Below, one piece after another: positions 36,164-43,842 of a stretch of 64,000 nucleotides of DNA. The first letter of the stretch is position 1. Each line of letters begins with the position of its first letter. This DNA comes from a bacterium (GTDB lineage Bacteria > Desulfobacterota > Binatia > DP-6). Location: the NCBI GenBank assembly GCA_026129405.1, contig JAHCID010000004.1, positions 310,001 through 374,000 on the forward strand. Reading direction: 5' to 3'. The notes under the pieces are model-generated. The model searched no databases, had not been told where the DNA came from, and saw only the letters and a list, made by a program, of their open reading frames with translations. The translations under genes were made by a program, and so were the position numbers.

Positions 36164-37099
36164 TCAGGCGGCGCGGACGGCGCCGTGCACGCGCGGCAGC
36201 ACCTCGGCGATGAGCCGCTCGGTCTGATCGAGGACGTCGGCCTCGCCGAGCGCGATCGGACGCAGCACGAATTTCGAGACCCCGACCCGCACGAACTCGT
36301 CGATGCGCGCGAGGATCTCGGCCGCACCGCCGACCGCGACGTGGCGCGACGCATCGCTCGTCTGCGCCAGCGCGGCGAGCACCTGGCCGGTGCGCTGCAC
36401 GAGCGGCTCGTCGGTCGCGCCGAAGCGGAAGCCGAACGCGGCCCCGTAGTGGTCGTCGTCGATGGGCCGTCCCGCGGCGGCCGACGCCTCGCGGATGGCG
36501 GCCACGACCGGGCCGGCCTGCTCGGGCGACTCGACGCCGCCGAGCCAGCCGGTGCCGAGGCGCGCGGTGCGCCGGATGGCGTTCCGGCTGCGGCCGCCGA
36601 TCCACAGCGGCAGCGGCTGCTGGATCGGCAGCGGGGCGATGCGCACGTCGGTGTAGCGGTAGTGTGCGCCATGGGCGGTGACGCGCTCGCCGGCCCAGAG
36701 ATGCGCCATGATGCCGAGCGCCTCGTCGACCATCGCGCCGCTGCCCTTGGGATCGCGCCCCGTCGCCGCCCACTCGGGCGCGATCGCGGGACCGACGCCG
36801 AAGGCGGGCAGCAGCCGCCCGCGCGAGAGCCAGTCGATGGTCGCGCACTCCTTCGCCAGCACCAGCGGATCGCGGAAGGTGACGACCACGACGTTCATGC
36901 CGAACTTGAGGCGGTCGGTGCCGCCGGCGAGCGCGGCCATGACGCTCATCGGCTCGAGCTGGGGCTGCGACGACACCAGCCGGTCGGTCTGCCAGAGCGA
37001 GTCGATGCCGCCCGCCTCGCAGCGCTCCACGAAGCGCCAGAAGCCGCGCGCGTCCTCGAAGGGCGTCTGCGCGACGCCGAGCCCGATGCGGACCTTCAT
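36164..37099 (-). CDS. LLM-class flavin-dependent oxidoreductase
   Basis: The 311-residue TIM-barrel protein has features of the luciferase-like F420/FMN family: RIGLGVAQTPF at the start, AGGIDSLWQTDRL, GRLLPAFGVG and PLPLWIGGRSRNAI. It probably uses F420 or FMN to oxidise an unknown substrate. It precedes the NRDE gene (6-base gap), so both may be co-transcribed. Confidence 0.88.
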   Translation of the reverse strand: MKVRIGLGVAQTPFEDARGFWRFVERCEAGGIDSLWQTDRLVSSQPQLEPMSVMAALAGGTDRLKFGMNVVVVTFRDPLVLAKECATIDWLSRGRLLPAFGVGPAIAPEWAATGRDPKGSGAMVDEALGIMAHLWAGERVTAHGAHYRYTDVRIAPLPIQQPLPLWIGGRSRNAIRRTARLGTGWLGGVESPEQAGPVVAAIREASAAAGRPIDDDHYGAAFGFRFGATDEPLVQRTGQVLAALAQTSDASRHVAVGGAAEILARIDEFVRVGVSKFVLRPIALGEADVLDQTERLIAEVLPRVHGAVRAA

Positions 37100-37144
37100 G
37101 CGCTCCGGCTTAGCCCCGCCGCTCGCGCCGAGTCCACCGCGGCG

Positions 37145-38089
37145 TCAGCGCGGCACGGGAAGGGCGCAGGCGACGCACGTACGGGCGGCGTCGAGGGCCG
37201 CGCCGATGGCGGCGAGACACGACCCGCTGAGGATGCGCGTCACCTGCGCGTCGGCGCGCAGCAGGAGGCGATCCGCACGCCGGGTGAGGCGTGCCTGGCG
37301 TCGCGGCCGTGCGGCCGTCGTGGCCCGCTCGAGCAGGATACGGGCGCGCGTGAGCTTGCGTTGCACGCGACGCGGCAGCGGCTCGCAGAGCGCGAGCAGC
37401 TCCGCAGCGGTGGGGATGCAGCGCCGGGGATCGCAGGTGTCGCTGTCACCGCAGGCGCCCGGGGCGCCGGCGGCCGAGTCGTAGAGCGGCCCGCCGTCGC
37501 CGCAGGTGCCGCCCGGCCGCCGGTCGTGTCGCACGCAGACGCTGACCGCGCCGGTGCAGGCTGCGCCGAGCGGGTCCGTGGCGACGAACGCGACGTGGTA
37601 GACGCGGCCGTCGCCGGAGCCCTGGCGTTCGGCGCGCAGCCGTACGACGTCGCCGCCGAGCCCGATCGCGTCCGGGCAGGTGGCCCCGTCCCCGGTGTCG
37701 TCGACCGGCTCGTCCTGCGCCACGGCGGTGATCGCCAGCAGGAGGGGATCGCCGTCGGGGTCGGTCACGCCGGCGATCGACACCGGCACCAGGCGGTGAT
37801 TCGGCGGCCAGAGGTCCTGGACGTCGGCGAAGGCGCGGTCGCAGAGGGGCGGCAGGTTCTCCCGCTGGCAGAGCGGCGAGCAGCCGTCGCCGGGCAGGAC
37901 GTTGCCGTCGTCGCAGGTCTCGGGCGGCGTCGGCACGCCGTCACCGCACACCTGCGCCGAGGCGGAGAGCGCTCCGAGGAGCAGGACGGCGAGTGCGGTG
38001 CCGGCCGCGGACGCGATGCGGTGGCCTCGGGTGTCGGGGGCGGCGAGCATCGCCGCTGAAAGCGAGCTGCGTGCCAGGCGGGCCTCCAT
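37145..38089 (-). CDS. secreted cysteine-rich protein with DUF4215-type motif
   Basis: The 314-residue product has a hydrophobic leader ending SASAQ before VCGDG. Right after it comes a DUF4215-like repeat (CGDGVPTPPETCDDGN followed by DGCSPLC), common in secreted proteins of Myxococcota and similar bacteria. Next is a beta region with LWPPNHRLVPVSIAGVTD, a motif seen near Ig-like/HYR-type domains, and a helical tail rich in Arg and ending CVACALPVPR. Start at ATG 38089 gives a long leader; ATG 38050 gives the more usual signal length. Confidence 0.72.
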   Translation of the reverse strand: MEARLARSSLSAAMLAAPDTRGHRIASAAGTALAVLLLGALSASAQVCGDGVPTPPETCDDGNVLPGDGCSPLCQRENLPPLCDRAFADVQDLWPPNHRLVPVSIAGVTDPDGDPLLLAITAVAQDEPVDDTGDGATCPDAIGLGGDVVRLRAERQGSGDGRVYHVAFVATDPLGAACTGAVSVCVRHDRRPGGTCGDGGPLYDSAAGAPGACGDSDTCDPRRCIPTAAELLALCEPLPRRVQRKLTRARILLERATTAARPRRQARLTRRADRLLLRADAQVTRILSGSCLAAIGAALDAARTCVACALPVPR

Positions 38090-38167
38090 TCCGCGTCGTG
38101 CCGAACGGGGGGCGCGCGCGCGTTTGTACAACTTTCCGCATCGTCTGCGGCCTGCCAGACTGCGCGC

Positions 38168-38668
38168 ATGCTCCAGTCGGCGCTGGTCGCCACGCCGCTC
38201 GGCGACGTCCGTGTGGTCACCCGCGACGGCGCCGTCTGCGCGCTCGCGTTCGCGGACGCCTTCGCCAGGCCGGCGCGGACCCTGCATCGCCGGTTCGGCG
38301 ACGCCGGCGGAGCCGACGGGGCGGCGGCCCGCGCCGCCGCCCGGCGGGTCGCGGCCTACTTCGCGGGCGAGCCCGACGCCCTCGCCGCGCTGACGCTGGC
38401 GCCGGGCGGGACCCCGTTTCAGCAGCGGGTGTGGGCCGCGGTACGCGCGATCCCGGCCGGCGCGACCGTCACCTACGGCGAGCTGGCCCGGCGCGCCGGC
38501 GTTCCGGGGGCGGTGCGCGCGGTCGGCAGCGCGAACGGCGCCAACCCGATCTGGCTCGCCATCCCGTGCCACCGCGTGCTCGGCAGCGACGGGACGCTCA
38601 CCGGCTACGGCGGGGGCCTCGCGCGCAAACGCTGGCTTCTCGTGCACGAAGGGGCCTACCTGCGCTAA
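38168..38668 (+). CDS. ogt: methylated-DNA--protein-cysteine methyltransferase
   Basis: The 166-residue protein has the acceptor motif IPCHRVLG with Cys134 and the helix-turn-helix region VTYGELARRAGVPGAVRAVG. It repairs O6-methylguanine by self-methylation. It is a compact Ogt type without an Ada domain. It is divergent from the DUF4215 gene (78 bases between), a region of lower GC (TTTGTACAACTTTC) that should hold promoters. Confidence 0.9.
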   Translation: MLQSALVATPLGDVRVVTRDGAVCALAFADAFARPARTLHRRFGDAGGADGAAARAAARRVAAYFAGEPDALAALTLAPGGTPFQQRVWAAVRAIPAGATVTYGELARRAGVPGAVRAVGSANGANPIWLAIPCHRVLGSDGTLTGYGGGLARKRWLLVHEGAYLR

Positions 38669-38680
38669 GAGCCCGAGCCC

Positions 38681-39427
38681 ATGTCGTCGCCTCTCCGCTC
38701 CCGCCCCGAGCTCGTCGCCAGCCAGCGTGCCCGCCCGCCGTTCGGCGAGCGCACCTTCGCGCTGCCGGATCCGGCGGTGCGCGTCGGCGTCACCGGCACC
38801 GGCGACGATCTTCTGTTGCTGCCCTGGTCGGCGGGCGAGCTGGCGCGCGAGATCGAGGCCGGCGCCGTGCTCTTCCGGCGTCTCGGCATCGCCCCCGGGA
38901 TGCGCGTCGCCAACACCCTGCCCGGTGCGCTGACGACGCCCGGTGCGCTCCTCGTCGGCGACGTGAACGAGGCGATCGGCGCCCTCGACGTCCCGCTCGG
39001 CGAGGTCGACGCGGCGGCGGCGCAGCGCGGCGCCTGGGATCTGGTCGATCGCGTGGAGTGCGCCGTGCTGATCCTCGAGCCCGCGTCGGCGGCCGCCTTC
39101 CTCGCCGCGGCGCCGGAGGTGCCGCGGCCGTGGTGGCAGGGCATCGTGTGGCTCGCGCGCGGCACCTGGCCGTTGGCGACGCCCGCCGTGCCGGCGACGT
39201 TCGCCGGCTGGCAGCGAAGCTGGCTCGCGGTGCCGGAGGTGACGAGCTTCGCCGCGGCGTCGTGCGCGCGCGCGGCGCTCCACTGCGCCGAGGGGGTGGT
39301 CGCGGAGGCGGGGGCGGATGGGCTCGTGCTGTCGGCGCCCGGTGCGCCGTGGCGGTACGCGAGCGGCGTCGCGACGCGTGTGGGGGCGTGCGACTGCGGT
39401 ACGCCGGGCGCGGCGCTGCTCGCGTAG
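38681..39427 (+). CDS. short PaaK-like protein, probably degenerate
   Basis: The 248-residue protein shares LVASQRARPPFGERTF with the PaaK-type ligases encoded at 58.6 and 59.9 kb (LVASQREHPPFGDF there), and GIAPGMRVANTLPG matches their GVQPGDVAHVTLNY region. Usual PaaK proteins have 400-440 residues; this one lacks the N-terminal 60 and the whole C-terminal AMP-binding part, and the TGT motif is reduced to VTGTGDD. It is a leftover or a non-catalytic paralogue. A 12-base gap separates it from ogt. Confidence 0.6.
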   Translation: MSSPLRSRPELVASQRARPPFGERTFALPDPAVRVGVTGTGDDLLLLPWSAGELAREIEAGAVLFRRLGIAPGMRVANTLPGALTTPGALLVGDVNEAIGALDVPLGEVDAAAAQRGAWDLVDRVECAVLILEPASAAAFLAAAPEVPRPWWQGIVWLARGTWPLATPAVPATFAGWQRSWLAVPEVTSFAAASCARAALHCAEGVVAEAGADGLVLSAPGAPWRYASGVATRVGACDCGTPGAALLA

Positions 39428-39472
39428 CCGCCCCCCGTCGTCACCCGCGGCCGCGAAGCACGGCGACGTCGC

Positions 39473-39678
39473 TCAGCCGCCGCGCCCTCGCGCATCGCCG
39501 CGCAGATGCGGTTCAGGACGTGGACGACGTCGTAGGCGGGGTGGCGGTCGACGATGCCCGTGAAGTCGCGCAGGTCGGCGAAGAGGATCGCGAGCGGCAC
39601 CTCCTTCCCCGACTGCAGCCGCAGCTCCTCCGCTTCGATGCGGATCACCTCGGATGCGCTGCGCACGAGCCGCCGCAC
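39473..39678 (-). pseudogene. fragment of a class III nucleotide cyclase
   Basis: About 65 residues from the minus strand match the start of a class III adenylate/guanylate cyclase catalytic domain: SGKEVPLAILFADLRDFTGI contains the metal-binding Asp. After DVVHVLNRICAAMREGA the similarity stops, so the second metal Asp and the rest of the domain are gone. The N-terminal regulatory part is also absent. This is a short remnant between two unrelated genes. Confidence 0.6.
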
Positions 39679-39763
39679 CGTGACGTCGGCATGACCGTCT
39701 GGCGAGGTCGCGCCGGGCGAGCCGGGTGCGGCTCGCGGCGTCTCTCCGTGCTACGCTGCCCGC

Positions 39764-40504
39764 ATGCGACTCCGCGTCGCCACCTTCAATCTCCGCGGCG
39801 TCCTCGACCGCTGGCCCGAGCGGCGACCGCTGCTCGTCGACGCCTTCCGTCGCATCGCGCCGGACGTCGCCGGGCTGCAGGAGGTCGACTTCGCGAACGC
39901 GAGGCAGGAGTCGCTGCTCGCGGACGCCGTGCCCGAGCGGCGCTACCAGACGTTCGCTGCGGAGACGCGGATCGGCTTCGGCAACGCGATTCTCGTCGGC
40001 ATGGGCACGGGGAGCGCGCACGCGACGCGCGGGCTCGAGTACTGGCGGGTGGCGCAGCGGGTGCGCATCGCGCTGCCCGGTGGACGCACCCTCTGGTTCG
40101 CCAACACGCACCTCCATCACCTGGCCGAGGACGCGCATCTGCGGGTGGAGCAGGCGCGGGCGGTGTGCGACTTCGTGGCCGCGGCGCCGCCCGACGGCGG
40201 CGTCGTGGTCACCGGCGACTTCAACGCGCTCCCGGACGAGGCCTCGTGCGCCGTCATGCGCGACGCCGGCTTCCGCTCCGCGCATCACGCGGTGCACGGC
40301 GACGAGCCGCCGCTCACCTGGCCGTCGGGCATCCAGGCGCCGACGATGGACCTGGACGGCGCCCGCGGCTGCCTCGACTACGTCTGGGTGCGCGGGCCGG
40401 TGCGCGTGCTGGGGGCGCACGTCGCCGCCAACGAGCCGCCCGGACACGACCCGACGATCTATCCGAGCGACCACTTCGCGGTGGTCGCTGACCTGGCGCT
40501 GTGA
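39764..40504 (+). CDS. endonuclease/exonuclease/phosphatase-family protein
   Basis: The 246-residue protein has the DNase I-like set: VATFNLRGV, GLQEVD, NTHLHH, VVTGDFNALPD and SDHFAV near the end. It is a metal-dependent phosphodiesterase fold, whose substrate may be nucleic acid, inositol phosphate or sphingomyelin. No signal peptide is evident, so it is cytoplasmic. It stands as a single gene. Confidence 0.88.
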   Translation: MRLRVATFNLRGVLDRWPERRPLLVDAFRRIAPDVAGLQEVDFANARQESLLADAVPERRYQTFAAETRIGFGNAILVGMGTGSAHATRGLEYWRVAQRVRIALPGGRTLWFANTHLHHLAEDAHLRVEQARAVCDFVAAAPPDGGVVVTGDFNALPDEASCAVMRDAGFRSAHHAVHGDEPPLTWPSGIQAPTMDLDGARGCLDYVWVRGPVRVLGAHVAANEPPGHDPTIYPSDHFAVVADLAL

Positions 40505-40582
40505 GGCCCACACGGCGTCGGCGGGCACGCCCTCGCGTCCCGGCTCGCGTGGCGCAGCTTGCGCCGCGTGCCCGGCGACCCG

Positions 40583-41266
40583 TCAGCCCGAGACCACCGG
40601 AGCGGATGGAACGGCGCTGAACGGCGCGGCGCAGGTGCGGAGGCGCGCCGCGCGCACGATGGCCTCGACGCACTGATCCACCGTCGCCGCGCCCGAGTCG
40701 ACGACGACGTCGTACGCAGTGAACGTGTGCACCACCGACACGAGGCCCCGGGCCCGGCCGAGCACGCGGTCCCCGCGGGCGCGCTCCCGAGACTCGAGGA
40801 TCGGCAGCGCGCACGTCACGCCGACGCGCAGCACGTCGAGGTCGCCGCAGGCCTCGAGCCAGGAGTCGTACATCCACTCGTCGGCGATGACGTGGTCGAG
40901 GATCACGCGACTGCCCGTCGCCACCAGCGTCCGCACCGTCGGGCCGATGGCCGCGAAGGTCCGTCGGAACACCGGCCCGAACTCGGCCCGCACGGCCGGC
41001 GGCTCACCCGGTGCCGACGTGGTCACGATCCGGCAGCCCTCGTCGATCCACTCGTTGGTCTCGGATCGCGCCGGGCCGTCGGCGCCGCGGTAGTAGCGCG
41101 CCGCGTGCGCGAACACGAAGTCGTCGAAGGAGAGGCGGAGAAAGGGCTCGGCGATCCGCGCCTGCAGGGCGCGCGCGATCGTCGTCTTCCCCGCGCTGGA
41201 GGGTCCGTTCAGCAGGATCACCTGGGGACCGGGCGCCGGGGCCGGGGAAGTCGACGGGGTCGCCAT
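40583..41266 (-). CDS. chloramphenicol phosphotransferase-like kinase
   Basis: The 227-residue protein has a Walker A ILLNGPSSAGKTTIARALQ and an acidic DDF segment (SFDDFVFAHAARYY) as in the CPT family, plus RTFAAIGPTVRTLVATGSRVILDHVI and a C-terminal VVVDSGAATVDQC. CPT phosphorylates chloramphenicol, but many relatives act on other small molecules, so resistance should not be assumed. An ATG 12 bases upstream is an alternative start. It converges with the nuclease-fold gene. Confidence 0.75.
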   Translation of the reverse strand: MATPSTSPAPAPGPQVILLNGPSSAGKTTIARALQARIAEPFLRLSFDDFVFAHAARYYRGADGPARSETNEWIDEGCRIVTTSAPGEPPAVRAEFGPVFRRTFAAIGPTVRTLVATGSRVILDHVIADEWMYDSWLEACGDLDVLRVGVTCALPILESRERARGDRVLGRARGLVSVVHTFTAYDVVVDSGAATVDQCVEAIVRAARLRTCAAPFSAVPSAPVVSG

Positions 41267-41335
41267 GCCGACATACATCGGTCGGCGGGGCGGATCTCTG
41301 GAGCGCCGGGCCGAAGCGCCCGGCCACCCTGGCCG

Positions 41336-42025
41336 CTACTCGAGCTGCCGCAGGTCGACGTCGCGGGCCCAGCCCGCGATGCGCCGCGCGCGCGCCGCCA
41401 GGTAGCGCGTCGGCCGAGCGGGATCCCAGCGCAGCGGCGACGGCAGCATCGCGGCGAGGAGCGCCGCCTGCTGCGCCGACAGCCGCGCCGCCGGGACCCC
41501 GAACCAATGCTGCGCCGCCGCCTCCGCGCCGTAGACGCCGCGACCCCACTCGGCGACGTTCAGGTACACCTCGAGGATGCGCCGCTTGGGCCAGCAGAGC
41601 TCGAGCAGCGCCGTGAACCAGAGCTCGAGTCCCTTCCGCACCCAGGTGCGGCCCTGCCAGAGGAACACGTTGCGGGCGCACTGCATGGTGATGGTGCTCG
41701 CCCCGCGCTGCCGGCGGCCGGCGTTGCGACGGTTGTACTCGCGAGCTTCCTCCACCGCGCGCCAGTCGACGCCGTGGTGTGTGAAGAAGCGCGCGTCCTC
41801 CGCCGCGATCACCGCGCGCGGCAGGGCAGGGGCGATCTCGCGCAGCGGCACCCAGTCCTTGGCGACGCCCACCGGCTCGCCGGCCAGGAGCGAGTCGACG
41901 CCGCGGATCACCATGAGCGGCGTCAGCAGCGGCGGAACGACGCGGACGACCATGACGGCGAGCAACGACAGGCCGACGAAGGCCAGTACCGCCCCGCCGA
42001 GCCACCGCACCACCGTCCGCAGCAC
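41336..42025 (-). CDS. mtgA: monofunctional peptidoglycan transglycosylase
   Basis: The 229-residue protein has one N-terminal membrane helix (about 10-30), then the glycosyltransferase 51 motifs: [18 protein letters not shown] with catalytic Glu76, [28 protein letters not shown] and [15 protein letters not shown]. It polymerises lipid II into glycan strands on the outer face of the inner membrane. There is no transpeptidase domain, so it is the single-function type. Confidence 0.92.
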   Translation of the reverse strand: MLRTVVRWLGGAVLAFVGLSLLAVMVVRVVPPLLTPLMVIRGVDSLLAGEPVGVAKDWVPLREIAPALPRAVIAAEDARFFTHHGVDWRAVEEAREYNRRNAGRRQRGASTITMQCARNVFLWQGRTWVRKGLELWFTALLELCWPKRRILEVYLNVAEWGRGVYGAEAAAQHWFGVPAARLSAQQAALLAAMLPSPLRWDPARPTRYLAARARRIAGWARDVDLRQLE

Positions 42026-42113
42026 GCAGCGCTCTTAGCCGAGCCCGCGTCGCGCGCAAGTGCGACGCGGCGCGCGCTTGTCGCCGTCGAACGACCCGGT
42101 GTAGCCACGCGCC

Positions 42114-43238
42114 ATGGCCCAGCGCACCCTGCCGCACGGACTCCAGTTCGCGCCGACGAAGATCGGCGTGCTGATCGACCTCGACATGGGCACCAAGGCG
42201 GACTTCCTCGCCTGCCTGCGCTTCGCCTTCGACGAGGCGCACGCCGACGGCACGATCCTGCGGCCCGTCGAGCTGATCGTCGAGGAGGCGATCGGGCTGC
42301 CGCGGCTCGAGGCGAAGAACACGATCGACGGCTACCGGCGCCTCGTCGACGCGGGCGTGCTGTGCACGATCGGTCCGCTCATCACCGACAACTCGCTGGC
42401 GCTGGCGCCGGTGATCGATCGTACCGGCGTGCCGGCCGTCACCTGGACGGGCACGGATCGCTACCACGGCGAGTACTGCTTCAACCTCGGCAACGGCGGC
42501 CTCGCCGAGGAAGCCGCGATCATGGCGACGTGGATCCGGCGCATGGGCTACCGCCGCGTCGGCATGATCCACGAGCAGAGCCCGGGCGGCGTCGAATACG
42601 CGTCGAGCTTCCGGTGGTACGCGGCCAGGGAGAAGCTCGACATCCTGATCGAGGCCTACACGACGCAGATCCCCGACGACCTCGAGATCGTGCTGCGCAA
42701 GATCCGCGAACAGAGCCCCGACTGCCTCGCGTACCTCGGCTACGGCTACCCGACGATCCTCATGCGCCCGATCTTCGAGCGCATGGGCTGGGATCCACCG
42801 CGTATCATGACCACCGCCTTCCAGTTCTGCTACGCGAAGCCGGAGTGGATGGCGGCGCTCGAGGGCTGGGTCGGCGTCGATCAGATGTGCGAGCACAACC
42901 CGCTCCTGCGGCCGACGTTCGACCGCTTCGCGCAGGCCGTCGGCAAGCGCGCCGACCACACCGTCACCGCGCTCACCTACGACACCGCGCGCCTGATCGC
43001 CGAGGGCCTCGCGCGCGCGCCGCTGCTGACGCCGGAGGGCGTGAAGCAGGGGCTCGAGAAGGTCCGCATGCTGCCCGCCGTCAACGGCGGACCGCGTACG
43101 CACATGAGCCTCGGGCCGTGGGACCACAAGGCGTACAAGGGCGACTGGCTGCTCCTGCGTCGCATCGCGGGCGGCCGCACGGTGTTCGTCGACCTGCACG
43201 ACCCGGTGGCGACGACGCGGCCCGGCGCTTGCGCGTGA
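42114..43238 (+). CDS. ABC-type substrate-binding-like protein without signal peptide
   Basis: The 374-residue protein has the Peripla_BP_6 (branched-chain amino acid receptor) fold pattern: KIGVLIDLDMG, GVLCTIGPLITDNSLALAPVIDRTG, RRVGMIHEQSPGG, and a C-terminal KGDWLLLRRIAGG. However, no signal peptide or lipobox precedes it (MAQRTLPHGLQFAPTK), and no permease or ATPase gene is next to it. It may act as a cytoplasmic ligand sensor, or depend on an unusual export route. Confidence 0.75.
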   Translation: MAQRTLPHGLQFAPTKIGVLIDLDMGTKADFLACLRFAFDEAHADGTILRPVELIVEEAIGLPRLEAKNTIDGYRRLVDAGVLCTIGPLITDNSLALAPVIDRTGVPAVTWTGTDRYHGEYCFNLGNGGLAEEAAIMATWIRRMGYRRVGMIHEQSPGGVEYASSFRWYAAREKLDILIEAYTTQIPDDLEIVLRKIREQSPDCLAYLGYGYPTILMRPIFERMGWDPPRIMTTAFQFCYAKPEWMAALEGWVGVDQMCEHNPLLRPTFDRFAQAVGKRADHTVTALTYDTARLIAEGLARAPLLTPEGVKQGLEKVRMLPAVNGGPRTHMSLGPWDHKAYKGDWLLLRRIAGGRTVFVDLHDPVATTRPGACA

Positions 43239-43405
43239 ACGGCAGCGCGCGCTCTCGGCGGGTCGAGCCCCGGCTGGATCGCATTTCTACAATGCGCGGT
43301 GGGCGCGACGGGCGCACGCTGCGATTTCGCGGGCCTGCCGCTGGCACGGCCGATGCTGTTCCCCTCCGTCCGCGATCACATCATCGCTTCGAGAGGGGAT
43401 TCGAC

Positions 43406-43543
43406 ATGAAGCTCCATCGCTACGAGCGCGACGCCGAGAGTGGACGGGTCGGCTATCTCGTCCTCTACCTGCTGGGGGCTCCCGTGGGTCTGCTGCTGCT
43501 GCTCTGGGTGCTGCTCGGCAACAACCTGATCGGTCCGGGCTGA
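43406..43543 (+). CDS. 45-residue single-helix membrane protein
   Basis: The ATG follows GAGAGGGG at good distance. The product has a basic start (MKLHRYERDAESGR) and one membrane segment (VGYLVLYLLGAPVGLLLLLW), ending GNNLIGPG. The charge pattern suggests the N terminus stays in the cytoplasm. Its function is unknown. It lies alone, with a 300-base gap after it. Confidence 0.6.
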   Translation: MKLHRYERDAESGRVGYLVLYLLGAPVGLLLLLWVLLGNNLIGPG

Positions 43544-43842
43544 GTCCACGTCGGCCGGCGCCGCCGTTCCGCGTTGCCTGCGCGGCGCCGCGGACGGCGC
43601 GCCGCCGGCGCGGTTCATTCGACGCTCGTCGCGCGTCGCCGTCGCCATGAAGGCCTGCATCGCAGGCCGCGCACTCCGCGTGCGCAGTGGAGCGGGTGAA
43701 GCTATCTGGCTATGGCACCTGCGGGTTCCGAGGCGCGAGCATGCGGTTTGCGCCTTGTGGAGGGCGCGTTGCTCCGGGTACGTCTCTGCGCGCCGCAGCA
43801 TCCCCGCCGCACGATCCCACCCCCCACGGAGCCCGCAGACAA
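43544..43842 (+). other. long gap before the choice-of-anchor gene
   Basis: I see no gene here. GC-rich hairpins fill the first 80 bases (after the small membrane gene). From about 43690 to 43790 the sequence GCTATCTGGCTATGGCACC and GCGGGTTCCGAGGC looks like a structured leader, and its 3' half loosely resembles the end of the GEMM c-di-GMP riboswitch, but the conserved 5' half (GCAAAGCC) is missing. A structured 5' untranslated region for the downstream surface protein is likely. Confidence 0.35.

Noticed and set aside
40583-41266. Chloramphenicol resistance gene
   Set aside because: The P-loop kinase fold is shared by many small-molecule kinases and there is no resistance context, so only family membership is claimed.
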